Shown here: positions 44,941 through 57,486 of the stretch, in pieces
Layout of the letters: the number at the start of each line of letters is the position of its first letter
How positions within the stretch are numbered: the first letter of the stretch is position 1
Assembly: GCA_027563935.2 (NCBI GenBank)
Contig: CM050452.1
Span: 34,108,850-34,172,849, forward strand
Length of the DNA stretch: 64,000 bases
DNA from: Costus lasius
Taxonomy: Eukaryota > Streptophyta > Magnoliopsida > Zingiberales > Costaceae
Reading direction: 5' to 3'
The notes under the pieces: model-generated
The model's database searches: none
Seen by the model: only the letters and a program-made list of their open reading frames with translations
Told to the model about the DNA's origin: nothing
Made by a program: the position numbers and the translations under genes

Positions 44941-46808
44941 ACCTTTTCCAGCAATTCCTCCAGTTGCTTCTTAAGCTCGGCCAACTCTGATGTAGCCATG
45001 CGGTAAGGAGCTCTGGAGATAGGTGCAGTACCTGGCACCAACTCAATGCCAAACTCTACCTCTCGAATTGGTGGCAAGCCTGAAAATTCCTCAGAGAACA
45101 CATCAGGAAACTCTTGCACCACCGCCATCTGAGTCAAATCAGGAGTAGAATCATCCTGCACCTTAACATGTGCAATATAACCCTTACACCCACTAGCAAG
45201 TAACTTTCTGGCCTGCAGGAAAGATATCATATGTGGTCCTTGGTCTGACACCAGACCTCTCACAAAAAGCCGATTCCCATCTAGTAGATTCAAGGTGATT
45301 ACTTTCTCAAAGCAATCCACAGTGGCATGATGCGAGGATAACCAATCCATACCTAGGATGACATCATAGTCTTGCATGTCTAGAAGGATTAGATCTACAA
45401 GAAACTCATAACCCTCTACATGCACTACACAATCAGCACAAACAGTGTCTGTAGACGAGGATTTTCCTAAGGGAGTACTTACAGACACAACATAATCCAG
45501 CACCTTAGGTAATACAGGTAAACATGCAGCAAATCTAACAGATACAAAAGATAAATTTGCACCAGGGTCAAATAAGATGCGAGCTAACTGATCGAACACA
45601 AATAAAGTACCTTCCACTACAGATCGGGAAGCCCGTGTATCCTTCTCAGCCACGGCATAAACTCGAGTCTGGACTGTAGGCTTATCTGTGCCTCTCTGCT
45701 GCATCTCAGGCTCTTTGCAGTCTTTGATCATGTGCCCAGGTTTCTTACACCTGAAGCATACACCATTCTTCTTGAAACAGTCTCTCATCAGATGTCCCTT
45801 GAGCCCACAATAATGACAATTCCGATCCTCAGTGTTACCGTTCTTTACATCCCTGGACTGCTGCGGTGCATCCCTGGACTGCTGCGGTGCCTTGTGAGAG
45901 TAAGGCTTATACCTGCCCTTCTTGTAGTCCTTATGCTTAGGGTACTTCTTACCCTTGCCGCCATCACCATACTGAGGAGCTGCCGCCTCAGCTGCAGGAA
46001 TCATAGTCATGGTAGTACTAGAACTCCTCTCAGATATGTATCTCTCGATGGTGCGTGCTCGCCCAACAGTCTCAATATAAGTCTCCAAGTGCTGAGCACC
46101 AACCTGTTCTCGAATGTCCCATCTGAGACCTCTGAGAAACTTAGTAGCCCTCCTCTTTTCAGTGTTTATCAGGTGAGGGGCATACTTTCCCAATTTAGTG
46201 AACTGCAACTCATACTGGTCCACAGTCATATCACCCTGCTCCAGGTGAATAAATTCCACCTCCCGGTCCTCTACCAAGCTATCAGGGAAATACTTCTCGT
46301 TAAATCGAGACAAGAAGTAGGGCCAATTTACTGTTTCATGTCTTTCCGCAGCTAGCCTCACCACGCCCTTCCACCACTCATCTGCATCACCACGCATCAT
46401 ATAGGTGGTCAGACACAGCTTGTCCTCATCGGAGCAACGCATGACTTGAAAAATCTTTTCCAAGCATAACTGCCAGTTCTCTGCAGTACTTGATTCTGGG
46501 CCCCCATAAAAAGAGCTAGGACCCAGTTTCTGGAATTCACTCACAAGCGAGACATAGCGCCTGTGAGCGTCTTCCTGATAGTCATTCCCCACCACCCGAG
46601 TAGTAGTCTGGGATCTCTCCTGAGTCAATTGCTGCAAGAGCTGCTGTTGCGCTTCTTGATGCTGAGTCTGTTGCTGCTGCAGCATCTGAGCTTGCCTCTC
46701 TATCATGGCACCCTGTTGCCGTACCATGCCTGTCAGAGCCTCAATGGTTCTCGTGAGATCTGAGGTCTGCTCACCCTCGCCGCTAGCATTTCCTCTGGAT
46801 CGCACCAT
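44892..46808 (-). CDS. gag: Gypsy gag and protease
   Basis: Starts at ATG 46806-46808, about 110 bp after the primer site. It has a Gln-rich N-terminus, a retrotransposon gag core ([29 protein letters not shown]), a duplicated APQQSRD segment, and two zinc knuckles ([14 protein letters not shown] and [14 protein letters not shown]). A retropepsin follows, with [13 protein letters not shown] and [11 protein letters not shown]. The frame then enters the start of RT but, one base short near 44941-44947, ends in about 20 unrelated codons at 44892. In related elements gag-pol is usually one frame, so this is most likely a disabling deletion, though programmed slippage cannot be excluded from one copy. 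Confidence 0.93.
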   Translation of the reverse strand: MVRSRGNASGEGEQTSDLTRTIEALTGMVRQQGAMIERQAQMLQQQQTQHQEAQQQLLQQLTQERSQTTTRVVGNDYQEDAHRRYVSLVSEFQKLGPSSFYGGPESSTAENWQLCLEKIFQVMRCSDEDKLCLTTYMMRGDADEWWKGVVRLAAERHETVNWPYFLSRFNEKYFPDSLVEDREVEFIHLEQGDMTVDQYELQFTKLGKYAPHLINTEKRRATKFLRGLRWDIREQVGAQHLETYIETVGRARTIERYISERSSSTTMTMIPAAEAAAPQYGDGGKGKKYPKHKDYKKGRYKPYSHKAPQQSRDAPQQSRDVKNGNTEDRNCHYCGLKGHLMRDCFKKNGVCFRCKKPGHMIKDCKEPEMQQRGTDKPTVQTRVYAVAEKDTRASRSVVEGTLFVFDQLARILFDPGANLSFVSVRFAACLPVLPKVLDYVVSVSTPLGKSSSTDTVCADCVVHVEGYEFLVDLILLDMQDYDVILGMDWLSSHHATVDCFEKVITLNLLDGNRLFVRGLVSDQGPHMISFLQARKLLASGCKGYIAHVKVQDDSTPDLTQMAVVQEFPDVFSEEFSGLPPIREVEFGIELVPGTAPISRAPYRMATSELAELKKQLEELLEKVTSSLVLLPGEHQCCS

Positions 46809-46917
46809 CTTAAATTCCTACACACACATACCATAGTAAGGAAAACAAACATAAACCTATCAGGTGTCTAGCAATACACAAACATGTTTTCTCCCGAACT
46901 AAGTTTTAGCTAGCCAA

Positions 46918-46931
46918 CTCCTTTGATACCA
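46918..46931 (-). other. Gypsy primer-binding site
   Basis: Minus-strand TGGTATCAAAGGAG, three bases from the 5' LTR end. The first eight bases fit initiator tRNA-Met; beyond that the match is partial, as in other Tekay-type elements. Confidence 0.75.
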
Positions 46932-46934
46932 TTC

Positions 46935-49439
46935 TGTCACATCCCGTTATCTTAACCCCAAACAAGCAGCACAAGTCACAAAGGAACAGGATGTTATCAC
47001 ACAGGATCGATGCACATGCTAAGTAAAACCCAGTTCAAGAAAACTCAATCTGAAAAATTTTCGAAAATCCCTACATAGAATCTCCACAAAACACAAATTC
47101 ACAAATGTACCTGCCACCACGCAATACTTGCACTAGACATATGCAAGTTCACATTTATATCAAATCTGATCGCAAAATACGAATCAACTCGAAATTCGAA
47201 GCAAACCCACAATATCGATTTTATAAACTCATGGAACTAACATCAATGACCCAAACACCGAAAACAGGCCAAAGCCCTCGGTGACACAAAAATCAAAATC
47301 TCAAAACTGCCACAACCGGCAACACTGGTTCACAAAGTTTAGCCATAACCGGCCCCAGTTAACTAAACACAAAAAAATCTTATACATCGCACCAGCATAG
47401 TTGTAGAGAAAATCACAATATCCATAACATACGCTAACTCAGGCAATGCGCCCCTGCTCTACACCTGAAAATAATGAGGGGTGAGCTACACAGCCCAGTG
47501 AGTGGATAGCCTCAATCGACCATCCATAACATACATTCAAAGATACATGCAGATTATTTTAAAAACCTTTTGCAGAACATTATGTCAACATATAACTAAA
47601 ACAAAGAACAGAAAACAAAGAACAGAACTCATATAAACAATTAGATGTACAGGCATCACACAAATGTCACCCCAGAGTAACCAAAGTTCTAGAGCCATAC
47701 TCTAAACCAACTAAACACACCAACCACTTAGTTGTTGTCCAGCATAAATCAAAAGTGACCCCTAGGGTCCAACCCGGCTCTGGCCTAAGCACTGGGAGAA
47801 GCCTGCAAATCACATGCAACACAAACATGGACGGTGTGTAGACTCAAGAGGTGATCCCCATCCGGTCAAGATGTGATACCTTGATCTACACCACCCCATA
47901 ACACAAAAATCTAAAAGTCTAAGAGTGATGAAATCAAGAGGTGGCCCCTGTCCGACCAAGACATAGCACTTTGCATCAATCACTCGTTCTCCCAAAGGGT
48001 TCCTTATCTGGACAACCACTAGACACATCTTATACATTATTTCACAATCACAAAAGTGGACTCCTAAGTGTCAACCAGACTCTAGGATAGTCATTTTCAT
48101 CACGATAATCACAACAGGCAGGCTGAAACATCAACCCCTCACATATCACAATACACCGGGCTGAAATCTCCAACCCCTAACATATCACATATAGACTATC
48201 CCCTTGAGTACACAGTTACACTTAGCCTTAGTCCTATCCATAATGGGTACACAGACCACAACACATAACATTCGAAACCACATATAACCACATAATGTAG
48301 TGTAGTGTCCTTAGGTTTCATGCTGATCAGTTTAGTATAACCTTGCTAAGTTATCACCCAAGTTTCTCAAACAAGGATACATGGCCATAAATATATAACA
48401 TGCTGCACATAGAGAAACAATCATGGATCCTATAACATTATTGCATTTATCAGGGCAACCATAAAATCAACATAGGATTAAAATTTGTATTCTTACCATC
48501 TAATTCACATAACACCACATGTAGCCCACGGTTCCTACAACATATTATCTACTTAAACTTTAACCTTAGTTAACAAGAATTTCATGCTCAAGAATCACTG
48601 ACTTAAAACTACCTAAATTCCATACAAGAAATATCGTAAATTTCATGTTACAAGATTTCGGTTTTCATGAAAGATACACCTTGAGTTTCGGTTTTTAACA
48701 TGGTAAAATTTCCAAGAAATCATATTTATTATCTAGCACAACCAAGTAGATAGATTTCGAATAAGACACCCCACTCACCTCTTATCTTGAACCGTGAACA
48801 CCAAGATGAAAATCTCTCCACACAACTCGTCCAAAGCCTTGAAATGTTCCTAGGTAGATGCCACCAATGGAAGAGAAACGCCACCAAACACCAAAGACGC
48901 CGGCCAAGGGAAAAAGAAGAGGAAGAAGAAAATTCGCCCAAGCCTTCAAGAAATCGCCCAAGCCTTCAAGAAATCGCCCAAGCCTTCAAGAAATCGCCCA
49001 ACTTCTTTGCCCTAGCCGTCCGCCCCCCCTTGGATTTTTGGTTTTTAAATTTTCAAACCCGCTAACTAATTAATTCGAATAGGGTTTATGAATTAACCCA
49101 CTTACTGATTAATTCAAATTTTAAACCCAAAATCCATCTAATTTAAGTGCAAACCCAATAACCCATAATTAATTATTCACTTAAGCGAAAATCCAATAAG
49201 GATTTAATTAACATCCAATAAGCTCTAATTAATTAATTACTAGAGTCAAAATCCATTAAGACTTAAATTAATATTCACTTACCCTTTCCCACTAATTTAT
49301 AAATAACCCCTAAAGGTTTTAGAGATAAAACTCTCCCCCATCCTAGAGTTTACAAAAACAAAGCATAGGAAAAATATCATAGCCAAAGATTTAAATCAAG
49401 AATAGTACTTACAAGGAATTAAGATTCTTGGATCTCACA
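46935..49439 (-). repeat. Gypsy 5' LTR
   Basis: 2,505 bp, the same length as 39680-42184 and differing from it by about 18 substitutions by eye. It includes the same three 20-bp units at about 48942-49002. The outer end reads CTCACA at 49434-49439, where the other LTR has CTTACA. Open frames at 48787-49073 duplicate those of the other LTR and are not genes. Confidence 0.95.
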
Positions 49440-49444
49440 ATGGG

Positions 49445-50821
49445 TACATTGGATGTACTGGACAGACCCTACTAGGATATTCAATTGCTTGTCACAATGT
49501 GAATAATCCTTGTATGCAAACAAGTGGCATACTTCCTCTGACTTGAGATCACTTGTGTTTCTAAATGATGATTGGCATTGTTTTGAGGTAGTTCAATATC
49601 ATTTGAAACATAATGGTTATAGACTATCTTGGATGATGAGCATGAGTCATGTTAGGGTGCTAGTGATAGATATAGGATTGCCGTCTCCTAGTTTGGAGTG
49701 TGATGTTCTATAGGGGCCCCCTGGATGAGATGATTGAGAAAGTGTATGGCCATACCCAGGTGACTATGTTCATCTGATCTAATCATTCTCATCATATTGG
49801 AGCTACAGGCTTGACACGCTTGTCCAATAAGAACATCCAGTGGCAAAGGAAACATGTATGCCTAGTGAAGTGGATTCACACTTGTGCTGTGGTTTGGGTG
49901 TAGTCTTGGAAGACTCTTTCCTTTATATCGGGAGACAGTGATGTGTTGCTAGATACCCCTCACTGATCGTGATAACGTGAGTTGTCGTTACCGACATTTA
50001 AAGGAAACCCTTAGGGTCGCACAATTTGATGATATGGCTTACTTAAGTCAGATCGTGTGGACTGAATTGTTTGGGTTCAGTTTAAAGGGATTTAAACTCT
50101 GATTGTAAGTGAGATCTGGTCTGATCATGTTTGATTGATTAGGGCTTGAGATCGGTAAGTTTTGATCGAGAGAATGGATGCTAGATCAGTGAGATCAGGA
50201 GCATCAAGAGATGAACGGTTAGATCTGGAGCCTTAGGGTTTTATTGTGATCTAGACCAAATTGCTTGGGTTAATTGGTCTTTGAACCAGACAAAATTGAA
50301 CCGGCTCATCAAGTGAGTGCATGGTTCAAGAGGAGAGGAATTTGCGATTGGGGTAAACCCATGGTCGCATCACAAGTTGAGATTTTTCTATTTTTAGAAA
50401 ACATGTCTCTAAACGTGGGCACGCCTCACGTTCTCTCTTTCATGCCTCTTGTTGCCTCTTTGGCTTGGTCTCTACACACATTCTCGAGAGGAGAAGTTGA
50501 GACGACAAGGGAGAGGTTTCGCCAAGCAAAGTTGTCTTTTCTTCCCTTCCATACGACAAGGACCTTTGGAGAACCTTGCTAGCACAAGGATCAAAAAGGA
50601 GTAGGCGACATCACCTTGTGTGCGCACCATTTGGAGGAGAAGCATTTGACTCTCTTCTTCCTAGACGCCATCCAAGAAATGGCATTGGTAAGAATCGATC
50701 CTCATGTATATGAAAATTTAAAGTTGATCATACTGCATGCATCGATCTAGAAACCTATTCCGCTGCGTTAAATCCTCTGCATGCGCCTATTAGGGTTTCG
50801 CCCCATGTTAGGGGACTTTCA
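49445..50821 (+). repeat. Family A LTR, second part
   Basis: Continues the LTR begun at 39389 after the Gypsy element and its ATGGG duplication (49440-49444). It ends GGGGACTTTCA at 50821 and is followed at once by a primer-binding site. This LTR thus has a pol tail and purine tract on one side and a leader on the other, so two internal regions share it. Confidence 0.94.
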
Positions 50822-50835
50822 ATTGGTATCAGAGC
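50822..50835 (+). other. Primer-binding site (initiator tRNA-Met type)
   Basis: ATTGGTATCAGAGC immediately after the LTR end at 50821. Confidence 0.9.
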
Positions 50836-51336
50836 CAGTTTTATGCATGTTTTTATGATTGCTTGATGCTGTTGTGATCCATGTTTGCGCAACATAGATA
50901 GATCTATATGTTACATGCGAAAAATTACATGTTGTATATTCATGTTGGCGCATGTATGAAGGTGGCGCATGTTTCATATTGTGGTTGACTGTTTTTCGTT
51001 AAAACAAAATCATCTGCGTGCTTACCATTAGATCTAAGCGGCGCCTGCTATAAAACCTTAGACGGGTTATTAGGGTTGAAGTCATCATCTAGTTAAGATC
51101 CAAACAGTCTGATCAGACTATCTGACAGCCTAGATGGGTCGACCAGATGGCACCTGTGCGCAAGCACGAGGTGGCTATAGGTCGACTGCAGACAGGCGTG
51201 TAGCGATGTCTGGTTGAGACAACCTGTGAACGCGCATGAGTTAGGCCCGGGGTCACACCCGCTTGCCAGAACTCATGAGGTCGTTCAGCCCTTGGCCCAT
51301 GCATGGTTGACCATTTGGTCGACTCAAGTCAATTAG
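50836..51336 (+). other. Family A leader, truncated
   Basis: First ~500 bp of the ~1.9-kb leader, including the GNRA-loop hairpin near 51151-51173. It breaks off at GACT into a second copy of the LTR tail. Confidence 0.88.
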
Positions 51337-51510
51337 GACTCTCTTCTTCCTAGACGCCATCCAAGAAATGGCATTGGTAAGAATCGATCCTCATGTATAT
51401 GAAAATTTAAAGTTGATCATACTGCATGCATTGATCTAGAAACCTATTCCGCTGCGTTAAATCCTCTGCATGCGCCTATTAGGGTTTCGCCCCATGTTAG
51501 GGGACTTTCA
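51337..51510 (+). repeat. Second copy of the LTR terminal 174 bp
   Basis: Repeats 50648-50821 with one difference seen (ATTGATC for ATCGATC), ending GGGGACTTTCA. The left junction shares GACT with the leader. At the right it joins PR-coding sequence directly, so about 1.4 kb of leader and most of gag are absent. The near identity points to a recent event. Confidence 0.92.
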
Positions 51511-54500
51511 CCTTTCGCTTCTGGCTCAGGTATTTACGTGACTGAAGTCATGGTATCTTCTTCTTCTATTTCATGGGTGTTGGACACTGCATGTGGAGTT
51601 CACATTTGTTCAAATGTACCGGAACTCAAGAGAAGAAGACAGGTGGGACAGCATGAGGTGGACCTACGAGTAGGAAACGGGGCACGGGTTGCTGCTGTTG
51701 CTGTAGGAGAATATCACATCTCTTTACCATCTGGTTTTGTATTAGAACTGGACAATTGTTATTTTGTACCAAGCATAACTAATAATATTATCTCTATTCC
51801 TGCTCTTGTCGGGAAAGGGTTTTCCTTTGAATGCAAAATTTCAAAGTGTTATATTTCTTTTGATAATATTGTTTATGCTACTGGGTCAATTAACAATGGG
51901 TTATTCATGCTGGACATGGAATGTTCAATACAACAGATTGATATTAAGAAAGCCAAGTATGCTGATGACAGCACCTTGTTATGGCATAGTCGTTTAGGCC
52001 ATATTAACAAGAAGCACATTAAGCGGTTGCATGACCATGGACTGCTGGGATCATTCTCCTATGAGGAGCTTGATACATGCAAAGCTTGTTTAATGGGTAA
52101 AATGACGAAGTCTCCTTTTTCTAATAAAGGTCAAAGGGTTTCAGGTTTACTTGATCTCATTCACAGTGATGTGTGTGGGCCATTTAGTAAACATGCCAGA
52201 GGTGGCTATTCATACTTCATTACCTTTACTGATGATTTCAGTAGGTATGGTTATGTCTATCTAATGAGACATAAGAGTGAATCTTTTGACAAGTTCAAAG
52301 AGTTCAAGAATGAAGTACAAAATCAGCTAGGCCGAAATATCAAGGCACTTCGTTCAGATCGAGGTGGAGAATACTTGAGTCATGAGTTTACTGACTATCT
52401 GAAGGAGTGTGGGATTATCTCACAGCTCACTCCGCCAGGAACACCGCAATGGAATGGTGTGTCCGAGAGGAGAAATTGAACCTTACTGGATATGGTTCGT
52501 TCTATGATGAGTCAGGCTACTCTACCTTACTCCTTTTGGGGATTTGCACTGGAAACAGCTGCAAAGGTACTAAACCGAGTGCCATCCAAGGCCGTTTCAA
52601 AGACTCCATATGAGTTATGGTATGGGAAACAGCCGAGCTTGACATTTATTAAGATCTGGGGTTACGAGGCTTATTTCAAAAAGCTCGCCTCTGGGAAACT
52701 AGAGAGCAGATCTGAGAAATGTGTCTTTGTCGGTTACCCTAAAGAAACTAAGGGTTATTATTTCTACGATCCCAAAGAGAACAAAGTATTTGTTGCTCGA
52801 ACGGCTATTTTTCTTGAGAAGGAATTTCTTCTGCAAGAGGCCAGTGGGAGAGAAATAAAGCTGGATGAGAATCCAGAAGAAGGACAAAGTAGTCAAGCAC
52901 AGTTGGATGAGCCTGAGCCAGTAGATCAGGTTATTGAACAACCTGAGGCTCAGATATCACGGGAACCGCGAAGATCGGGAAGGATCCGTCGACAGCCTGA
53001 ACGCTATGACGGAGTCTACATCATTGATGATGAACCCCTTACTTATGCGGATGCGGTCAGTGGACCGGAATCAGCGAGATGGCTTGAAGCTATGCGAGCC
53101 GAGATGGACTCCATGTCAGATGACCAAGTTTGGGATTTGGTTGATCCGCCTCCGGGAGTAATCCCTATAGGCTGTAAGTGGATCTTCAAGAAGAAGATTG
53201 ACATGGATGGTAACGTGGTTACCTATAAAGGCAGGCTAGTTGCGAAAGGTTTCAAACAAATCTACGGGATAGATTATGATGAAACTTTCTCTCCTGTAGC
53301 TATGTTCAAGTCTATTCGGATTATTCTTGCGATAGCGGCATATTATGATTATGAGATCTGGCAAATGGATGTGAAGACCGCTTTCCTTAATGGAAAACTA
53401 GAGGAGGATGTGTATATGACACAACCTGAAGGTTTCACTAATCCATCAGATCGTCATAAAATATGCAAATTAAAGAAGTCCATTTATGGACTTAAACAAG
53501 CATCAAGAAGCTGGAATATTCGTTTTGATGAATCAATCTGTGAATTTGGTTTCATCAAGAATGAAGATGACCCGTGTGTATATAAGAGGTTTAGTGGGAG
53601 CGTGATTACTTTCCTAGTCCTCTACGTCGATGATATCTTAATCATTGGAAACGATATTCCTGAACTGCATGCCGTCAAGGCATGGTTACGAAAATGTTTC
53701 CAGATGAAAGATTTAGGAGAAGCAGCCTATGTATTAGGTGTGAAGATCTACAGAGATAGATCTAAGAGGCTTCTCGGGCTGTGCCAGAGTACTTACATCG
53801 ATAAAGTCCTGGAGAGATTCCATTTAGAAAATTCTAAAAGAGGATATCTTCCAGTCAGACATGGTCTGAATCTTTCAAAGAGTCAGTGTCCACAAACACA
53901 GACTGAGAAAGATGAAATGGACAATAAGCCTTATGCTTCGGCTATTGGGTCCATTATGTATGCGATGTTGTGTACTCGCCCAGACGTCGCTTACGGGTTA
54001 AGCGTGACCAGTCGATTCCAAAGTAATCCAGGGAAGGCACACTGGATTGCGGTCAAGAACATTTTGAAATATCTTCAGAGGACCAAAGATATGTTCTACA
54101 TATATGGAGGTCAGGAAGAACTCAGTATTGAAGGATATACTGACGCTTCGTTCCAGTCTGACCAGGATGATTTTCGATCGCAATCAGGCTATGTTTTTAG
54201 CTTGAATGGAGGAGCAGTGGTGTGGAAAAGTTTCAAACAATCAATTGTTGCTGATTCCACAACAGAAGCCGAGTATGTTGCAGCCTCAGAAGCATCTAAG
54301 GAGGCAGTGTGGATTCGTAAGTTCGTTCAGGAACTTGGTGTTGTTCCTTCGAGTGCAGATCCTTTGGTTATCTTTTGTGATAACACTGGAGCAATAGCAC
54401 AGGCAAAGGAACCACGGTCGCACCAGAAGTCCAAGCACATATAGAGAAGGTTTCACTTGATCCGGGAGATCATTGATCGTGGCGAGATCAAAATCTGCAA

Positions 54501-54606
54501 GGTTCATACAGATGACAATCTAGCTGACCCGCTTACAAAGCCTCTAGCGCAGCAGAAGCATGAGAAGCACTGTAATAATATGGGTTTGAGATTTCTCAAC
54601 CATTAG
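51511..54606 (+). pseudogene. pol: Copia PR-INT-RT-RNaseH, plus strand, two stops
   Basis: Begins at FASGSGIYVTEV just after the position of the zinc knuckle; gag is missing. The protease has LDTACG; integrase has HSRLGH, CKAC, HSDVCGP, LRSDRGGEY and the catalytic Glu in VSERRN. A TGA at 52477-52479 follows at once where other copies have Arg. The frame then stays open through RT (LYVDDILIIGND) and most of RNase H (TDAS, TEAEY, CDNTGA) to a TAG near 54442, where others have Gln. The tail resumes to the family terminus and TAG at 54604-54606. There is no frameshift at the INT-RT junction. Lack of gag and the two stops make it non-autonomous. Confidence 0.95.
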
Positions 54607-54615
54607 ATTAAGTGC

Positions 54616-54626
54616 AAGTGGGAGAT
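54616..54626 (+). other. Polypurine tract
   Basis: AAGTGGGAGAT before the LTR start at 54627. Confidence 0.88.
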
Positions 54627-54889
54627 TGTTGGGGTATGCCTTTAAGGCTAATGTTTGAGGCCTTGGGATTATTTCAGTATCATGTATAAACTCTATGTTT
54701 ATAAAGGCAATGGTTGTTATTCAGGTTGTTACATTATCTGCTGCCATATGTATACTTCTGAATAATGTCTCAATGCTGTTCAGCTTGGCTGACATGCAGT
54801 TTTGTCCTTAGTCGAGATATCTTGGTGAACATGAGACAGCCTTGATATGATTGAGACTAATATGTGTTCTAATCTTATAGGATGCTTCG
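54627..54889 (+). repeat. Family A LTR, first 263 bp, cut by insertion
   Basis: Starts TGTTGGGGTATGCC after the purine tract; cut at CTTCG (54885-54889) by the minus-strand LTR starting at 54890. The remainder is not found up to the window end, because further elements nest here. Confidence 0.92.
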
Positions 54890-56589
54890 TGAAAGTCCCC
54901 TAAAGTTAAAGGGGGTGAAACCCTAATAGGTGGCGCATATAAAATTTTCTTGCAACGGAAGCTAGGGTTTCAAGATCAACTTGCATGTTATATGATCAAC
55001 TAGATAAAAAGCTTGCAAAGATCAACAAAACGATCATACCATTGCCATAACTTAGATGGCGCCTTGGAAGCAAAGAGTCGATTGCTTCTTCTCCAAAGGG
55101 AATCGCACACAAGAGGAAGATGGCCTACTCCTTTGTCGCTCCTTGTGCTAGCAAGGCTCCAAAGTATCCTTGATCGCTTGAAGGGATGAAGAGACGATTG
55201 CTAGGCTTTCCCACTCTTCCTTGGCGTGAGTTCTATCTCCACATGAGAGAGTTGTCGTGAGGAAGAGACGAGAGGATGTCACAAACGAAGTGGAGACGTT
55301 CCACTCAAAACGTGGAGACGTTTTCTCAAATTGAAAACCGACTTTCCAAATATAGAAAGTCCCTAACTCCAAACGTTCATGCGTTCATGAACCTTTCGAA
55401 ACTCATCCTCCAATTGAACCAAGCGCTCACTTGATGAGCCGGTTCAAATTGGTTTGGTTCAAAGACCAATTAAGCCAAGCCTTTCGTCCAGATCAAATTA
55501 AACCCTAAGGTTCTAGATCTGACCATTCATCTCTTGATGTTCATGATCTCACCGATCTAACATCCATTCTCTCGATCGAAGCTTACCGATCTCAAGCCCT
55601 AATCAATCAAACATGATCAGACTAGATCTCACTTACAATCAGAGATTAAATCCCTTTAAACTGAACCCAAACAATTCAGTCCACACGATCTGACTTAAGT
55701 AAGCCATATCATCAAATTGTGCGACCCTAAGGGTTTCCTTTAAATGTCGGTAACGATAACTTACGTTATCACGATCAGTGAGGGGTATCTAGCAACACAT
55801 CACTGTCTCCCGATATAAAGAAAAGAGTCTTCCAAGACTACACCCAAACCACAGCACAAGTGTGAATCCACTTCACGAGGCATACATGTTTCCTTTGCCA
55901 CTGGATGTTCTTATTGGACAAGCGTGTCAAGCCTGTAACTCCAATATGATGAGCATGATTAGATCAGATGAACATAGTCACCTGGGTATGGCCATACACT
56001 TTCTCAATCATCTCATTCAGGGGGGCCCCTTTAGAACATCACACTCCAAACAAGGAGACGGCAATCCTATATCTATCACTAGTGTCCTAACCGGACTCAT
56101 GATCATTATCCAAGATAGTCTATAACCATTATATTTCAAATGATATTGAACTACCTCAAAATAATGACAATCATCATTCAGAAACACAAGTGATCTCAAG
56201 TCAGAGGAAATTGTGCCACTTGTTGCAAACAAGGATTATTCACATTGTGACAAGCAATTGAATATCCTAGTAGGGTCTGTCCAGTACATCCAATGTACCC
56301 ATGAGTCTACATCTTATTTCATGCTCGAAGCATCCTATAAGATTAGAACACATATTAGTCTCAATCATATCAAGGCTGTCTCATGTTCACCAAGATATCT
56401 CGACTAAGGACATTACAGCATGTCAGCCAAGCTGAACAGTATTGAGACATTATTCAGAAGCACACTTATTGCAGCAGACAATGTAACAAACTGAATAACA
56501 ACCATTGCCTTTATAAACATAAGAGTTTATACAAGATACTGAAAGAATCCCAAGGCCTCAAACATTAGCCTTAAGGGCATACCCCAACA
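54890..56589 (-). repeat. Family A 3' LTR of minus-strand element
   Basis: TGAAAGTCCCC at left, reverse complement of the LTR start at right, then the reversed purine tract at 56590-56600. It is 1,700 bp long. It lies head-to-head with the plus-strand LTR at 57487, 897 bp away. Confidence 0.94.
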
Positions 56590-57486
56590 ATCTCCCACTT
56601 GCACTTAATCTAATGGTTGAGAAATCTCAAACCCATATTATTACAGTGCTTCTCATGCTTCTGCTGCGCCAGAGGCTTGGTAAGCGGGTCAGCCAGATTG
56701 TCATCTGTATGAACCTTGCAGATTTTGATCTCACCAAGATCAATGATCTCCCGGATCAAGTGAAACCGTCTCTGTATGTGCTTGGACTTCTGGTGCGACC
56801 GTGGTTCCTTTGCTTGTGCGATTGCTCCAGTGTTATCGCAGAAGATAACCAAAGGATCTGCACTCGAAGGAACAACACCAAGTTCTTGAACGAACTTACG
56901 AATCCACACTGCCTCCTTAGATGCTTCCGAGGCTACAACATACTCGGCTTCTGTTGTGGAATCAGCAACGACAGACTGTTTGAAACTTTTCCATACCACA
57001 GCTCCTCCATTCAAGCAAAAAATATAGCCTGATTGCGATCGAAAATCATCCTGGTCAGATTGGAACGAAGCATCAGTATATCCTTCAATACTGAGTTCTT
57101 CCTGACCTCCATATATCAAGAACATATCTTTGGTCCTCCGAAGATATTTCAAAATGTTCTAGACCGCAATCCAGTGCGCCTGACCTGGATTACTTTGGAA
57201 TCGACTGGTCACGCTTAACCCGTAAGCGATGTCTGGGTGAGTACACAACATCGCATACATAATGGACCCAATAGCCGAAGCATAAGGCGTATTGTCCATT
57301 GCATCTTTCTTAGTCTGTGTTTGTGGACACTGACTCTTTGAAAGATTCAGACCATGTCTGACTGGAAGATATCCTCTTTTAGAATTCTATAAATGGAATC
57401 TCTCCAGGACTTTATCGATGTAAGTACTTTGGCACAGCCCGAGAAGCCTCTTAGATCTATCTCTGTAGATCTTCACACCTAATACA
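56590..57486 (-). pseudogene. pol: Copia RT-RNase H end, minus strand, interrupted
   Basis: The purine tract (56590-56600) is followed by the pol tail (stop at 56610): GYTDASFQSDQDDF, TTEAEYVVASEAS and VIFCDNTGAIAQAKEP. An internal stop lies near 57160 (Lys to stop in VKN), and several substitutions follow upstream. The gene is cut at ATACA (57482-57486), in the codons for YVLGVKIY, by the plus-strand LTR. The 5' part lies beyond the window. Confidence 0.93.

Larger units (their letters stand above)
39680..49439 (-). mobile_element. Full-length Ty3/Gypsy chromovirus, Del/Tekay type
   Basis: A 9,760-bp element on the minus strand with target duplication ATGGG at 39675-39679 and 49440-49444. 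It has two LTRs of exactly 2,505 bp, a primer-binding site, gag-PR and RT-RNaseH-INT frames, a chromodomain-like C-terminus and a purine tract. Comparing the LTRs by eye I count about 18 substitutions and no length change, around 0.7% divergence, so the insertion is recent. It sits in a family A LTR and is the youngest large insertion visible here. Confidence 0.96.

Noticed and set aside
44941..44947. Programmed frameshift between Gypsy protease and RT
   Set aside because: Related elements normally use one frame, and no clear slippery heptamer plus structure is visible; one missing base explains it. Kept only as an alternative.
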